This document shows positions 9,701 to 15,559 of a DNA stretch of 33,254 nucleotides, piece by piece. The notes beneath the pieces are model-generated. The model was not told the DNA's origin and did no database searches. It was given only the letters and a program-made list of their open reading frames with translations. The stretch lies in the NCBI RefSeq assembly GCF_001475935.1, contig NZ_LDQA01000042.1, forward strand, positions 1 to 33,254, in the 5' to 3' direction. Positions within the stretch are counted from its first letter, which is position 1, and every line of letters starts with the position of its first letter. The stretch comes from Aureimonas ureilytica. GTDB taxonomy: Bacteria; Pseudomonadota; Alphaproteobacteria; Rhizobiales; Rhizobiaceae. The position numbers and the translations under genes were made by a program.

Positions 9701-10219
9701 CGAGACCGGCATTCCATCGTAGCGGGCCGACTGAGGATCCTGCACCACGCAGACGCCGCCATGCTCCTTGATGGCACGCAGGCCCGTCGTGCCGTCCGCG
9801 CCAGTGCCGGAGAGGATCACACAGGCGGCGTTTCCCTGCTGGTCGCTGGCGAGCGAGATGAAGAAGTCGTCGATCGGCCGGCGCAGGCCGCGCGGCTGCG
9901 CGAAGCTGGTCAGCTCCAGCACGCCTTCGCTGATCGCAAGGCCGCGGCCGGGCGGAATGATATAGACCTTATCGGCTTGAAGCCGCTCGCCGCCCTCGCA
10001 TTGCAGGACTTCCAGATCGGTGTGCCGATCCAGAAGCTGCGCCAACATGCTTTCATGGTTGGGGTCGAGATGCTGGACGACGACGAAGGTCATGCCGGTC
10101 GGAGCATGGGCGGCCGAGAGCATCTCGCGTAGCGCTTCGAGCCCGCCGGCAGACGCGCCGATGCCGACGATCGGGAGGAAGACCTCGGTTCGTCGGTTCT
10201 GCGCGCTATCGTTGCTCAT
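6788..10219 (-). CDS. CheB-CheR-PAS-HWE hybrid sensor histidine kinase
   Basis: A 1143-residue cytosolic multidomain protein with no membrane segments. In order: a CheB methylesterase domain (about 15-200) with its triad intact (Ser23 in GASAGG, His50 in QHLDP, Asp142 in SGTGAD); a CheR methyltransferase domain (about 220-480; RRVERRMHVLG, SAM motif VWVPGCSSGEEAYS, LSCRNLLIYFD); a PAS-like region; a long coiled coil of repeated NEELKSSNEEM-type heptads; one or two further PAS domains; and an HWE kinase core with phospho-His in LREMNHRVKNLFAII, N-box LHEWATNSVKYGAL and the W-x-E motif in VLEWKE. The CheB part lacks the usual receiver domain. The ATG at 10219 has GAGG eight bases upstream; an upstream ATG at 10249 would overlap the LOV gene but has a poor ribosome site. 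The flanking LOV and receiver genes suggest one signalling unit. Confidence 0.92.
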   Translation of the reverse strand: MSNDSAQNRRTEVFLPIVGIGASAGGLEALREMLSAAHAPTGMTFVVVQHLDPNHESMLAQLLDRHTDLEVLQCEGGERLQADKVYIIPPGRGLAISEGVLELTSFAQPRGLRRPIDDFFISLASDQQGNAACVILSGTGADGTTGLRAIKEHGGVCVVQDPQSARYDGMPVSAVGTGLVDFVKRPGEILACLSAFFNRRGLDGSDDEAELVADHVDDLCRVLRTTVGHDFTGYKRTTFVRRVERRMHVLGIDSGRAYLARIRSDGAECEALFRDLLINVTRFFRDPDFFETLRVQAIEPLMRSRDSDEDLRVWVPGCSSGEEAYSIAMLFAEAARVLGVPLAVQIFATDIDEQMLQIAREASYPASALADIPISLRERYTMLHAERFTITAEIRDLIRFSSHSLVKDPPFSRIDLLSCRNLLIYFDDRLQQSVLPLFHYAVRPGGFLFLGPSESVGRFDQLFPTIDHQARIFTRSPGSPKYPIDLPSGSRRHETRRGDRDERPAGLTVADETIAVRRVVDRYAPPSMVLDHDGGIIAAYGRLSRYFDFPVTRSGGISAITLARSGLREVIGPLIRQVRDTRKRLVARDIDVASEYGVQPVEVICDPLPDATLLLVVRDAGSFRPTSDPDLVEMNVGDDHIEVLEDELRLTRHRLRSAVEELETANEELKSSNEEMMSMNEELQSTNEELSTVNDELKIKVDQLTLANSDLRNFYDSTELSVVVLDHQMRVRSFTRAATSIFPLQPSDRGRPLADVASQIAGNAYLTDARQVADGGPVVQRRVSTRDGQRTLSLRVMPYRTQTGAIDGASLVLTDITEALSLERQLAAERDRLDLALKAGGIGIWEFTPALDTLKLDTAARTMLSMSEAETHRLSDLRAQIAIDDWPMVAERLNLAADDLQDFEARFRIRGEAEQYRWVRSIGRTVTTQGERRIVGVSIDVTPEFALAETRELMLREMNHRVKNLFAIIGGMISAGARTHQDTRSFAADTRERIMALGRAHSLASPTGSAAVSELSALVAATLSPYRDHIPVQFEGPAVPISWRHVSPLALILHEWATNSVKYGALGRDKASLSVRWQRSENGVVLEWKECMDYESEPAQGNGFGTLLMETSAKQLDAVLERQFDRSSFCLTLRLPQSVLADD

Positions 10220-10238
10220 CGAATTCGCCTCGGACCGA

Positions 10239-10817
10239 TCAAAGGCCATCGACGGTCTGAAGATCGGCCAGCGTCAATTTGGCTTGCGCAATCGTGGAGG
10301 CGGTGTTGGCGATCACCATCAACGAGCCTTCGAGGGCGAGGCCACTTTCGGCAAGGGCAGGGCTCAGACGGCTCAAGGCCGCGCTGAGATGCTCGTCATA
10401 TTGTGCGAGCCTGTCGGGGTGGGAGCGGCTGACGTCATATTGCGAGGCGAAGATGAAGCGCACCTTGCCCGAGCGTTCCCGCAGCTTGGACATATAGAGA
10501 AGATTGACGAAGGGCTGTCCGTCCTTGCGGAAGTTCACGATGGAGGAGCGCACCGTGTCCTGCTGAGGATGGCGCAGAAACGCATGAATGCGCGCCTTTG
10601 CGTCCTCGTTTTCGGCCTCGTGTTGCAGGAAGCGACAATTGCGCCCGACCACCTCGCTCGCATCGTAACCCGTGAGTTGGGAAAAGGCCCGATTGACCAG
10701 AACGAGCGGATTGTCGCCGCTGGCGGAGGCCAAAGCGAGCGCGATCGTCGCGCGCTCGAAATACTCGTTCAGTTCGGCCGGGATGGGGAAGGCTGGCACG
10801 GATGGGCTTCCATTCAA
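10239..10817 (-). CDS. Short LOV-domain blue-light photoreceptor protein
   Basis: A PAS/LOV protein of about 192 residues. The flavin-adduct motif GRNCRFLQ is present and complete (Cys61 in the numbering from the TTG start), followed by the conserved asparagine-bearing strand FRKDGQPFVNLLYMSKLR and a helical C-terminal tail (about 130-192). There is no fused kinase, HTH or other output domain, so it is a short LOV protein that presumably signals through a partner. The TTG at 10817 was chosen for AAAGG five bases upstream. A GTG at 10925 would add 36 residues of low-complexity sequence. The kinase gene follows after 19 bases, so the two are almost certainly cotranscribed, and the obvious inference is that this protein is the light sensor for the CheB-CheR-PAS-HWE kinase. 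Confidence 0.9.
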   Translation of the reverse strand: MNGSPSVPAFPIPAELNEYFERATIALALASASGDNPLVLVNRAFSQLTGYDASEVVGRNCRFLQHEAENEDAKARIHAFLRHPQQDTVRSSIVNFRKDGQPFVNLLYMSKLRERSGKVRFIFASQYDVSRSHPDRLAQYDEHLSAALSRLSPALAESGLALEGSLMVIANTASTIAQAKLTLADLQTVDGL

Positions 10818-11073
10818 ATCTGCCTTTGCACATAGCGGACTGGAAGCAGATCGGAAAGCTTGGTCAGCATATCGATACGTCAGGTCAGCCGAGCCGGTCG
10901 CTTGAGGCTCACCGACGCGAAGCACCCGTCCAGCCTTGATCGGCCGTCATGACCTATCCGTGAGCCGGCGGGGTGAAACCACCCGAATACGCGAGAGCTG
11001 GCCCGGGCGACCGCCGAATGGCTCGCCCCGGCTACCGGCCCCGATCGACATGCCGGCCCAGGACGTCCCGACA

Positions 11074-11487
11074 TTACCAGCCATAACTGAAGGTCGCTCC
11101 GCTCTGGCCATTGCCATTCTGAACGACCGCGTCCCGCGCGTTCTTGCCGTACTGGAACAGCGCATAGGCATTGTCGTTGCCGTTCTGCTGAAGCGTACCG
11201 GAATGACCGTTGCCGCGCTGCTGGATCAAGCCGATATTGCCCCGTCCGCGCTGCGCCAGACCGGCCGCATTGCCGTATCCGCGTTGGTCGATATTGCCGC
11301 CGCGAAGGTCGCGAGCGATGGAGTAGAGCCGCATTCCCGTCGAAAGCGCCTCGGCGGCTCCCCGATCCGACGGGGCGAGCGACCAGGAAACCTGACCGCC
11401 GGCTTGGGCGGGAAGGGTCGAAAGGCCCTGGCCGAGGCCCGCAAAGGCGAGGGCGATCACGAGGGGTTTGAACGAGCTGGTTTTCAT
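11074..11487 (-). CDS. Curlin-repeat amyloid subunit with Sec signal peptide (CsgA/CsgB-like)
   Basis: A 137-residue secreted protein. A Sec signal peptide (MKTSSFKPLVIALAFAGLG... cleaved near AQA-GG, about residue 30) is followed by a 35-residue non-repetitive segment and then a curlin repeat block. Glutamines fall at 68, 79, 90, 101, 112 and 123, exactly 11 apart, in a G-x-G/x-N-x5-Q pattern, ending in an aromatic YGW cap. Curli subunits form extracellular amyloid fibres in which each repeat gives a strand-turn-strand step. The non-repeated lead and aromatic tail might make this the nucleator (CsgB role), but that is a guess. The ATG at 11487 has GGAG seven bases upstream. A terminator separates it from csgH, so it probably has its own promoter at 11488-11620. 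Confidence 0.85.
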   Translation of the reverse strand: MKTSSFKPLVIALAFAGLGQGLSTLPAQAGGQVSWSLAPSDRGAAEALSTGMRLYSIARDLRGGNIDQRGYGNAAGLAQRGRGNIGLIQQRGNGHSGTLQQNGNDNAYALFQYGKNARDAVVQNGNGQSGATFSYGW

Positions 11488-11620
11488 GTCGATCTCCACC
11501 ATCCGGCTCTTCCGGCCGATGAGAAGAGATTCGCATCCGGCCGCTGAACCGGATCGGAATCCGCCGTTCAAATTGCATTCATTCCTTTTGAAGGCGAACG
11601 ATCAGACCGAAGGGCGAAAC

Positions 11621-11647
11621 GCAAAAAGGCGCCGAAATCGGCGCCTT
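11621..11647 (-). terminator. Intrinsic terminator downstream of csgH
   Basis: Read on the minus strand, a perfect 10-bp stem (AAGGCGCCGA / TCGGCGCCTT, two-base loop at 11636-11637) is followed directly by a run of T residues (complement of the A run 11623-11627). It starts 28 bases after the csgH stop, a classic position and form for Rho-independent termination. Confidence 0.85.
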
Positions 11648-11675
11648 CGTCCCATGACATCTTGGCTTGGGCCGA

Positions 11676-12080
11676 TCAGATCCGGCCGCTCACGCGCTCA
11701 TTACAGGAGATCGTCTTTCCCGCGACCGTGACGTCCAGCGACACGTCATAAAGCGCGCCTTTGCTGGAGAGCGTCACGGAGCCGAGCGTCGCCGTCTTGC
11801 CGGCCTTGGTCTCGAACGGGCCGCCCTGCGTCAGTTGCGTGCCCCCGCCGCTGCCCGAGCCTTCGATCTCTAGGGAATAGCGGCCGCTGACGCTCTTGTC
11901 GGTTTCGACAAGCGCTTCCAACGCCAGAAGCCCCCCTTGAGGCGTCGCCCGGATTTCGCAGCGAACGGGCGCGCCGCTCGGGGTGGTCGAGCCGGACATG
12001 GCAGCCCAGGCCGCGGCCGGTGCGAGAACGAGACCCAGCGCCAGAAGAGTCCGGCGCGACGGAGAGGAAAAACGAAGCAT
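11676..12080 (-). CDS. csgH: Curli assembly chaperone CsgH (alphaproteobacterial)
   Basis: A 134-residue exported protein with a basic, hydrophobic signal peptide ending near AWA-AM (about residue 27). The mature part is a small beta-rich domain with VRCEIRATPQGG, a central SGRYSLEIEGSGSGGGTQL and QGGPF segment, and a C-terminal cysteine in TISCNERV. Cys41 and Cys126 could form the single disulfide of the fold. This matches CsgH, the periplasmic curli chaperone described in alphaproteobacteria that keeps CsgA from aggregating before export. Lying between two curlin genes supports the call strongly. The export pore CsgG and the factors CsgE/CsgF are not in this window. Transcription probably stops at the hairpin 28 bases downstream. 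Confidence 0.88.
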   Translation of the reverse strand: MLRFSSPSRRTLLALGLVLAPAAAWAAMSGSTTPSGAPVRCEIRATPQGGLLALEALVETDKSVSGRYSLEIEGSGSGGGTQLTQGGPFETKAGKTATLGSVTLSSKGALYDVSLDVTVAGKTISCNERVSGRI

Positions 12081-12153
12081 CGGTCGATCCCTAGCGGTTG
12101 GATGGCGCGATGCCGGAAAGCATCTGCAGCCTGAAAAAGCGGACGTGAGGCCG

Positions 12154-12174
12154 GCGCCCGGCTGGGCCGGGCGC
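12154..12174 (-). other. Stable hairpin between curlin and csgH genes
   Basis: A perfect 9-bp stem (GCGCCCGGC / GCCGGGCGC) with a 3-base loop lies 27 bases after the curlin stop and 74 bases before the csgH start. On the minus strand the nearest T run comes only after about 14 bases, so it is more likely a partial terminator or mRNA-stabilising stem that lowers csgH output than a full stop. Confidence 0.55.
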
Positions 12175-12200
12175 GCTGGTGGATGGAAGGAAATGAGGGC

Positions 12201-12638
12201 TTAGTCGCAGGTCTGTACGAAGGCTGCGACATTGCCACCGCCGCCCTGCGCCACATTGGCCGAGCAACCGCGACCGACCTGCACGCCGGCGGCGATATTG
12301 CCGTTGCCGTCCTGCGTCAGGATCGAGGTGTGATTGGAGCCGAACTGACCGACACCCGCCACGTTGCGCTCGCCGCGCTGATAGGTCGAGCTCGAATGAC
12401 CATAGCCCTCCTGTCCCGATGCCGAAAGGTTCTCATGGCCATATTGCTGGCCGGTCACGCGGTTGGCGCCGCCGTGCTGATAGACCCGGATGCGATTGCG
12501 CGTGCCGGCCTGCGCGCCGCCGGCCGAGTTGGACCAGCCATATTGCTCGATGCGCACATCATTGGCCGAAGCCGGCAGAGCGCTGATGAGGCCGACCAGC
12601 GAAGCGAGGGCGAGGGAGGCAAGGGACTTGGCGATCAT
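12201..12638 (-). CDS. Major curlin-like subunit with eleven in-register repeats (CsgA/CsgB-like)
   Basis: A 145-residue secreted protein with a Sec signal peptide cleaved near ASA-ND (about residue 25). Almost the whole mature part is repeats: glutamines at 32, 43, 54, 65, 76, 87, 98, 109, 120, 131 and 142 are spaced exactly 11 residues apart, usually in G-x-x-N-x5-Q. E. coli CsgA has about five 22-23-residue units, each equal to two such steps. The last two repeats contain the only cysteines, Cys125 and Cys144, which would come close in a stacked beta-solenoid and could form a capping disulfide. The larger repeat block suggests the major fibre subunit. It is the first gene of the csg group, and its leader contains a strong hairpin just before the ribosome binding site. 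Confidence 0.87.
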   Translation of the reverse strand: MIAKSLASLALASLVGLISALPASANDVRIEQYGWSNSAGGAQAGTRNRIRVYQHGGANRVTGQQYGHENLSASGQEGYGHSSSTYQRGERNVAGVGQFGSNHTSILTQDGNGNIAAGVQVGRGCSANVAQGGGGNVAAFVQTCD

Positions 12639-12653
12639 GGGAGGCGTCTCCAG

Positions 12654-12684
12654 AAGAGGGCGAACCGTTTGTTCACGCCCTCTT
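12654..12684 (-). promoter_or_regulatory. Leader hairpin upstream of the curlin gene
   Basis: A perfect 9-bp stem (AAGAGGGCG / CGCCCTCTT, 13-base loop) lies in the 5' leader, ending about 15 bases before the ATG at 12638. The next bases, CTGGAGACGCCTCCCATG on the minus strand, hold the GGAG ribosome site, which could itself pair with the CUCC before the start. It may control translation or mRNA stability; read on the + strand it could instead be a weak terminator. Confidence 0.5.
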
Positions 12685-12775
12685 TCTGCGCCTTCTCGCC
12701 GGAACCCTCCCTGAAGGGCATGTTCAGATGTCGTTCACTCGTCAGGCTGCCGCAGAATGCTGACAGCCCGTCGTT

Positions 12776-13861
12776 TCAGCGAGCTTCGGCCTCCGCCAGC
12801 GCGGACAGAAGCTTACGCGCGTCGGCCTCCCAGGTGAACGCGCGCGCGCGCGCCGGGCCGAGGTTTGCGAGCCGAGCGCGCTCGTCGCCGTCCTGATCCA
12901 GCCGGCGAATCGCCGCCGTCCAATCCGAGACCTTGTGCGGGTCGGCGTAGAGAGCCGCCTCGCCGCAGGTTTCGCGAACGGCGGCGGCGGTGGAGGCGAT
13001 CACCGGGCAGCCGCAGCTCATGGCTTCCAGCGGCGGCAGGCCGAAGCCTTCGAAGAAGGAGGGAAACAGAAGCGCCCGCGCATGGGCGTAAAGCGTCTTC
13101 AACTCGGCGTCGGTGACGCGGCCGAGGAATTCGGAATTGGGCGTCTGGGGCAGGGAGGACTGGGCGAAGACGCGGGCATTGCCGCCACCTGCCACGATCA
13201 GCCGCTCGATGCCCGCTGCCGCCGCCGCTTCGAGGGCGGTGCGAATGTTCTTATGAGCGCTGAGGCTGCCCAGCATCATGAAATACGGCTTGTCGCGAAG
13301 CTGCCAGCGTTCCACGGCCGTTTCGTCCGGCTCGACGCGGTTCATGTGATCGCAGCCATTGGGCAGGACCGTGATCTTGCTCTTAGGCGCGACGCCGTAA
13401 TGCTCCAGCATCTCCTTGGAGAACTCGGAAACCGTGCCGACCACGGCCGAGCGCCGAGCGGCCAGCGGAAGCAGGACGCGATAGACAAGACGGAAGCTGC
13501 GCGAATAGGATTCGGGCGTCTGATAGACCTGCGCGTCGTGGATCAGCACCATGCTGCGCCGACGAAGGGCCGGCGCAGTGTTGCAGAGGTTGACGAGCCA
13601 GCGCCGGCCAGCAGCCGAAGAGAGTTCGGTCTGCTCCCATGCGTGGCCGCCTCGCTTGCCGACGATGCGCGTCCCGATGTGCTTCAGCGGCAGGCTTCGC
13701 TCCTGCGAGGGAGGGACGAGAAGCTCGGCACGAAAGGGCGGATGGTCGCTCCCTTTGCGCTCCAGAAGTTCGTCGAGCGCCAGGATGATTTCCTCCGCCA
13801 CGCGATCGACGCCGGTCGGCTGGCGCGTCAGGAAGCGTCCGTTGAGAGCGATGTCGATCAT
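12776..13861 (-). CDS. GT4-family glycosyltransferase
   Basis: A 361-residue GT-B fold glycosyltransferase of family 4. The N-terminal half starts with NGRFLTRQPTGVDRVAEEI, the acceptor-side glycine-rich loop seen in mannosyl/galactosyl GT4 enzymes of exopolysaccharide loci. The C-terminal half has the donor domain with MLGSLSAHKN and the nucleotide-sugar motif FFEGFGLPPLEAMSCGCPVI, which contains the paired glutamates of the E-x7-E motif. It has no membrane segment and should act at the cytosolic face. It sits between the curli genes and a polysaccharide export gene on the same strand, so it probably contributes to an exopolysaccharide. The sugar cannot be told from sequence. Confidence 0.88.
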   Translation of the reverse strand: MIDIALNGRFLTRQPTGVDRVAEEIILALDELLERKGSDHPPFRAELLVPPSQERSLPLKHIGTRIVGKRGGHAWEQTELSSAAGRRWLVNLCNTAPALRRRSMVLIHDAQVYQTPESYSRSFRLVYRVLLPLAARRSAVVGTVSEFSKEMLEHYGVAPKSKITVLPNGCDHMNRVEPDETAVERWQLRDKPYFMMLGSLSAHKNIRTALEAAAAAGIERLIVAGGGNARVFAQSSLPQTPNSEFLGRVTDAELKTLYAHARALLFPSFFEGFGLPPLEAMSCGCPVIASTAAAVRETCGEAALYADPHKVSDWTAAIRRLDQDGDERARLANLGPARARAFTWEADARKLLSALAEAEAR

Positions 13862-13957
13862 AGCGTGTCATACCCTTGCCGCGCAGCCTCGAGCAGGCGC
13901 GCCGATTGGCGGGGGAGGCTCAGGCCTCGCCCGTTCCGCGAATGCTTCCGCCCGCGT

Positions 13958-15232
13958 TCAAGGGGTGGCGGTCTGCGCTTCGGCGCGAACCGAGGATGTG
14001 CGCCCCCGGTTGGTGTCCAAACGAATTTCGATCGTGTCACGGCTGGCGAGCGGTGCGTCGAGGTCGATGCGCACGGGCTGGCCGCCCCAGGGCGTGCGGT
14101 AGACCTCGAGATTGACCGCCAGATCGCCATTGCGCTCGATCGCGTTGCTGGGGGCGATCAGCGTCGCCTCACGCAGCAGATCGCCCGCGACGCGAATATC
14201 GCGCCGGGCCTTGTCCAGTTCGGCGCGCGTCGTCTGCAACTCGTTGGACGTATCGATGCGGAAGGACGTATCGACATCCAGAATGCCGCGCTCGCTTTCG
14301 TTGACCGCGAGGTTGGCGTTCAACGTGCCGAGGTCGAGATCGAGCCGACGGCTTTCGAGATCGGTTAGCGTCCGCTCCAGCCCAGTCGAGCGTCCGGCGA
14401 CGGCCAGACCTCTATCCACAAGCTTGTTCACGTCCTTCAACTCGTTGCGCGTCAACTCGATCTGCCGGTCGAGATTGGTCTTCATATCGGCAAAGGTCTT
14501 GATCTGGTCCCGCGCCAGATCGCGCCGATCCTGGAAGCTCTTGATGCGGGACTGGCGCACCTGCGCGCGCGTCTCACGGATCGACTCTTCCTCGCTTAGA
14601 AGATCGGCTGGAATGCCCTCGACGGATTCCGTCTTCTCGGACGTCACGCCTTCCGCGCCGATCTCCTGTTCGAGACGATGGATCTTGGCGCGCAGACGGT
14701 TGGCGCGGTCGCGCGCGTCGTCCAGTGTTCCGGCTGTGGTGATCGCGTCCCGCTCCAGCCGCATTTCGACGCCCGCGCCTCGGAACAGGCCGCCGGCCAG
14801 CGCGATCGCCTGACGAACGGTCATGCCCGGCACGTAGGGCACCGATCCCGGCGTTGCGACGGCGCCCAGAATATAGATCGGCGCGCGTTGCGTGATCTGA
14901 ACCTGCACATCAGGCGCCTCCGGCAGGCTCATGCGCTCCTGCAACTTGGCGGAAATGCGCGCCGAGAGCGTGTCACGATCGAGATCGGCTAGCGACACTT
15001 CGCCCAGAAACGGGATGGAGATCGTCAGATTGGCGCTGACGGCGTAATTGCCGCTGAGCGCCGACCACTCGCGATATTCGCCTCGTGCGGGCAGCCATTC
15101 CGTCACCTTGATCGAGACCGTATCGAGGGCGTTGAAATCCGCCGCCCGCGCTGCGCCGAGCGATGTGGAGGCGAGCCCGAGCGCGAGCGTCAAGGAGGCA
15201 ATCTTCAGGAGACCGGAACGGGCCATTCTCAT
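13958..15232 (-). CDS. Polysaccharide export outer-membrane/periplasmic protein (ExoF-like)
   Basis: A 424-residue exported protein from ATG 15232 (ATG 15226 is equally possible). The signal peptide (LLKIASLTLALGLASTS) ends near ARA-AD. It is followed by a polysaccharide export (PES/Wza-like) domain (LDTVSIKVTEW ... YAVSANLTISIPFLGEV) and a SLBB-type segment (APIYILGAVATPGSVPYVPGMTVRQAIALAGG). After that comes a long helical coiled-coil region (about 190-330) and a beta-rich end. This domain order is that of ExoF-type proteins of rhizobial exopolysaccharide systems, which work with a Wzc/ExoP-like partner to pass polymer through the periplasm. No lipobox cysteine is seen, so it is probably not a lipoprotein. 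No polymerase, flippase or priming enzyme lies nearby, so the locus is incomplete here. Confidence 0.85.
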   Translation of the reverse strand: MRMARSGLLKIASLTLALGLASTSLGAARAADFNALDTVSIKVTEWLPARGEYREWSALSGNYAVSANLTISIPFLGEVSLADLDRDTLSARISAKLQERMSLPEAPDVQVQITQRAPIYILGAVATPGSVPYVPGMTVRQAIALAGGLFRGAGVEMRLERDAITTAGTLDDARDRANRLRAKIHRLEQEIGAEGVTSEKTESVEGIPADLLSEEESIRETRAQVRQSRIKSFQDRRDLARDQIKTFADMKTNLDRQIELTRNELKDVNKLVDRGLAVAGRSTGLERTLTDLESRRLDLDLGTLNANLAVNESERGILDVDTSFRIDTSNELQTTRAELDKARRDIRVAGDLLREATLIAPSNAIERNGDLAVNLEVYRTPWGGQPVRIDLDAPLASRDTIEIRLDTNRGRTSSVRAEAQTATP

Positions 15233-15301
15233 CTTTCGTCGAATCACGCGAGGCCAGCCTCGTCGAATGCCGGATGTCGGAAGAACCGAGAGTGCTTCCT
15301 T

Positions 15302-15330
15302 ATCGTAGGTTTTGTCCGCCCTTAACACAA
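15302..15330 (-). promoter_or_regulatory. Possible sigma-70 promoter for the ExoF-like gene
   Basis: On the minus strand, TTGTGT (15325-15330) and TACGAT (15302-15307) are separated by 17 bases, 70 bases before the chosen start. Both boxes are imperfect matches, so this is a suggestion only. Confidence 0.3.
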
Positions 15331-15470
15331 TTCCAAGAGGCCGAGCACCACGCCAGCCTAAAAACGCGGTTCATCACTAACATCGGCGAATATGTCGTGT
15401 CGGAACGACCTGCAACATAGGAAGAATTTGGTTCAATTGACCGGGTGTCCGCCTTCTACTGCCTCCGTGC

Positions 15471-15488
15471 CTCGTTGCGTGCAACGAG
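15471..15488. promoter_or_regulatory. Perfect palindrome, candidate operator
   Basis: CTCGTTGC-GT-GCAACGAG is an 8-bp inverted repeat with a two-base centre, 72 bases from the dinB stop and about 140 bases upstream of the possible promoter of the ExoF-like gene. The compact dyad without a T run looks more like a protein binding site than a terminator, though it could end dinB transcription. Confidence 0.45.
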
Positions 15489-15559
15489 CGAGAGGGCATC
15501 ATTCGGATAGTTGTTCGAACGCCAAGCTTTGACGCGACTTTGCGGTCAAACGACGACCG

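Larger units (their letters stand above)
15233..15559. other. Intergenic region between the export gene and dinB
   Basis: About 327 bases with no coding frame I believe. It contains a possible minus-strand promoter for the export gene at 15302-15330 and a perfect 8+8 palindrome at 15471-15488. The stretch around 15360-15430 is noticeably more AT-rich than its surroundings, consistent with promoter DNA. Confidence 0.5.

Noticed and set aside
10926-11073. Small coding gene between the LOV and curlin genes
   Set aside because: Short frames here lack ribosome sites and sensible products. The space fits a promoter and 3' untranslated region.
12201-12638. The 33-base periodicity in the curlin gene as a tandem DNA repeat or CRISPR-like array
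   Set aside because: The period comes from 11-residue protein repeats. DNA units diverge strongly and there are no conserved spacers or direct repeats.
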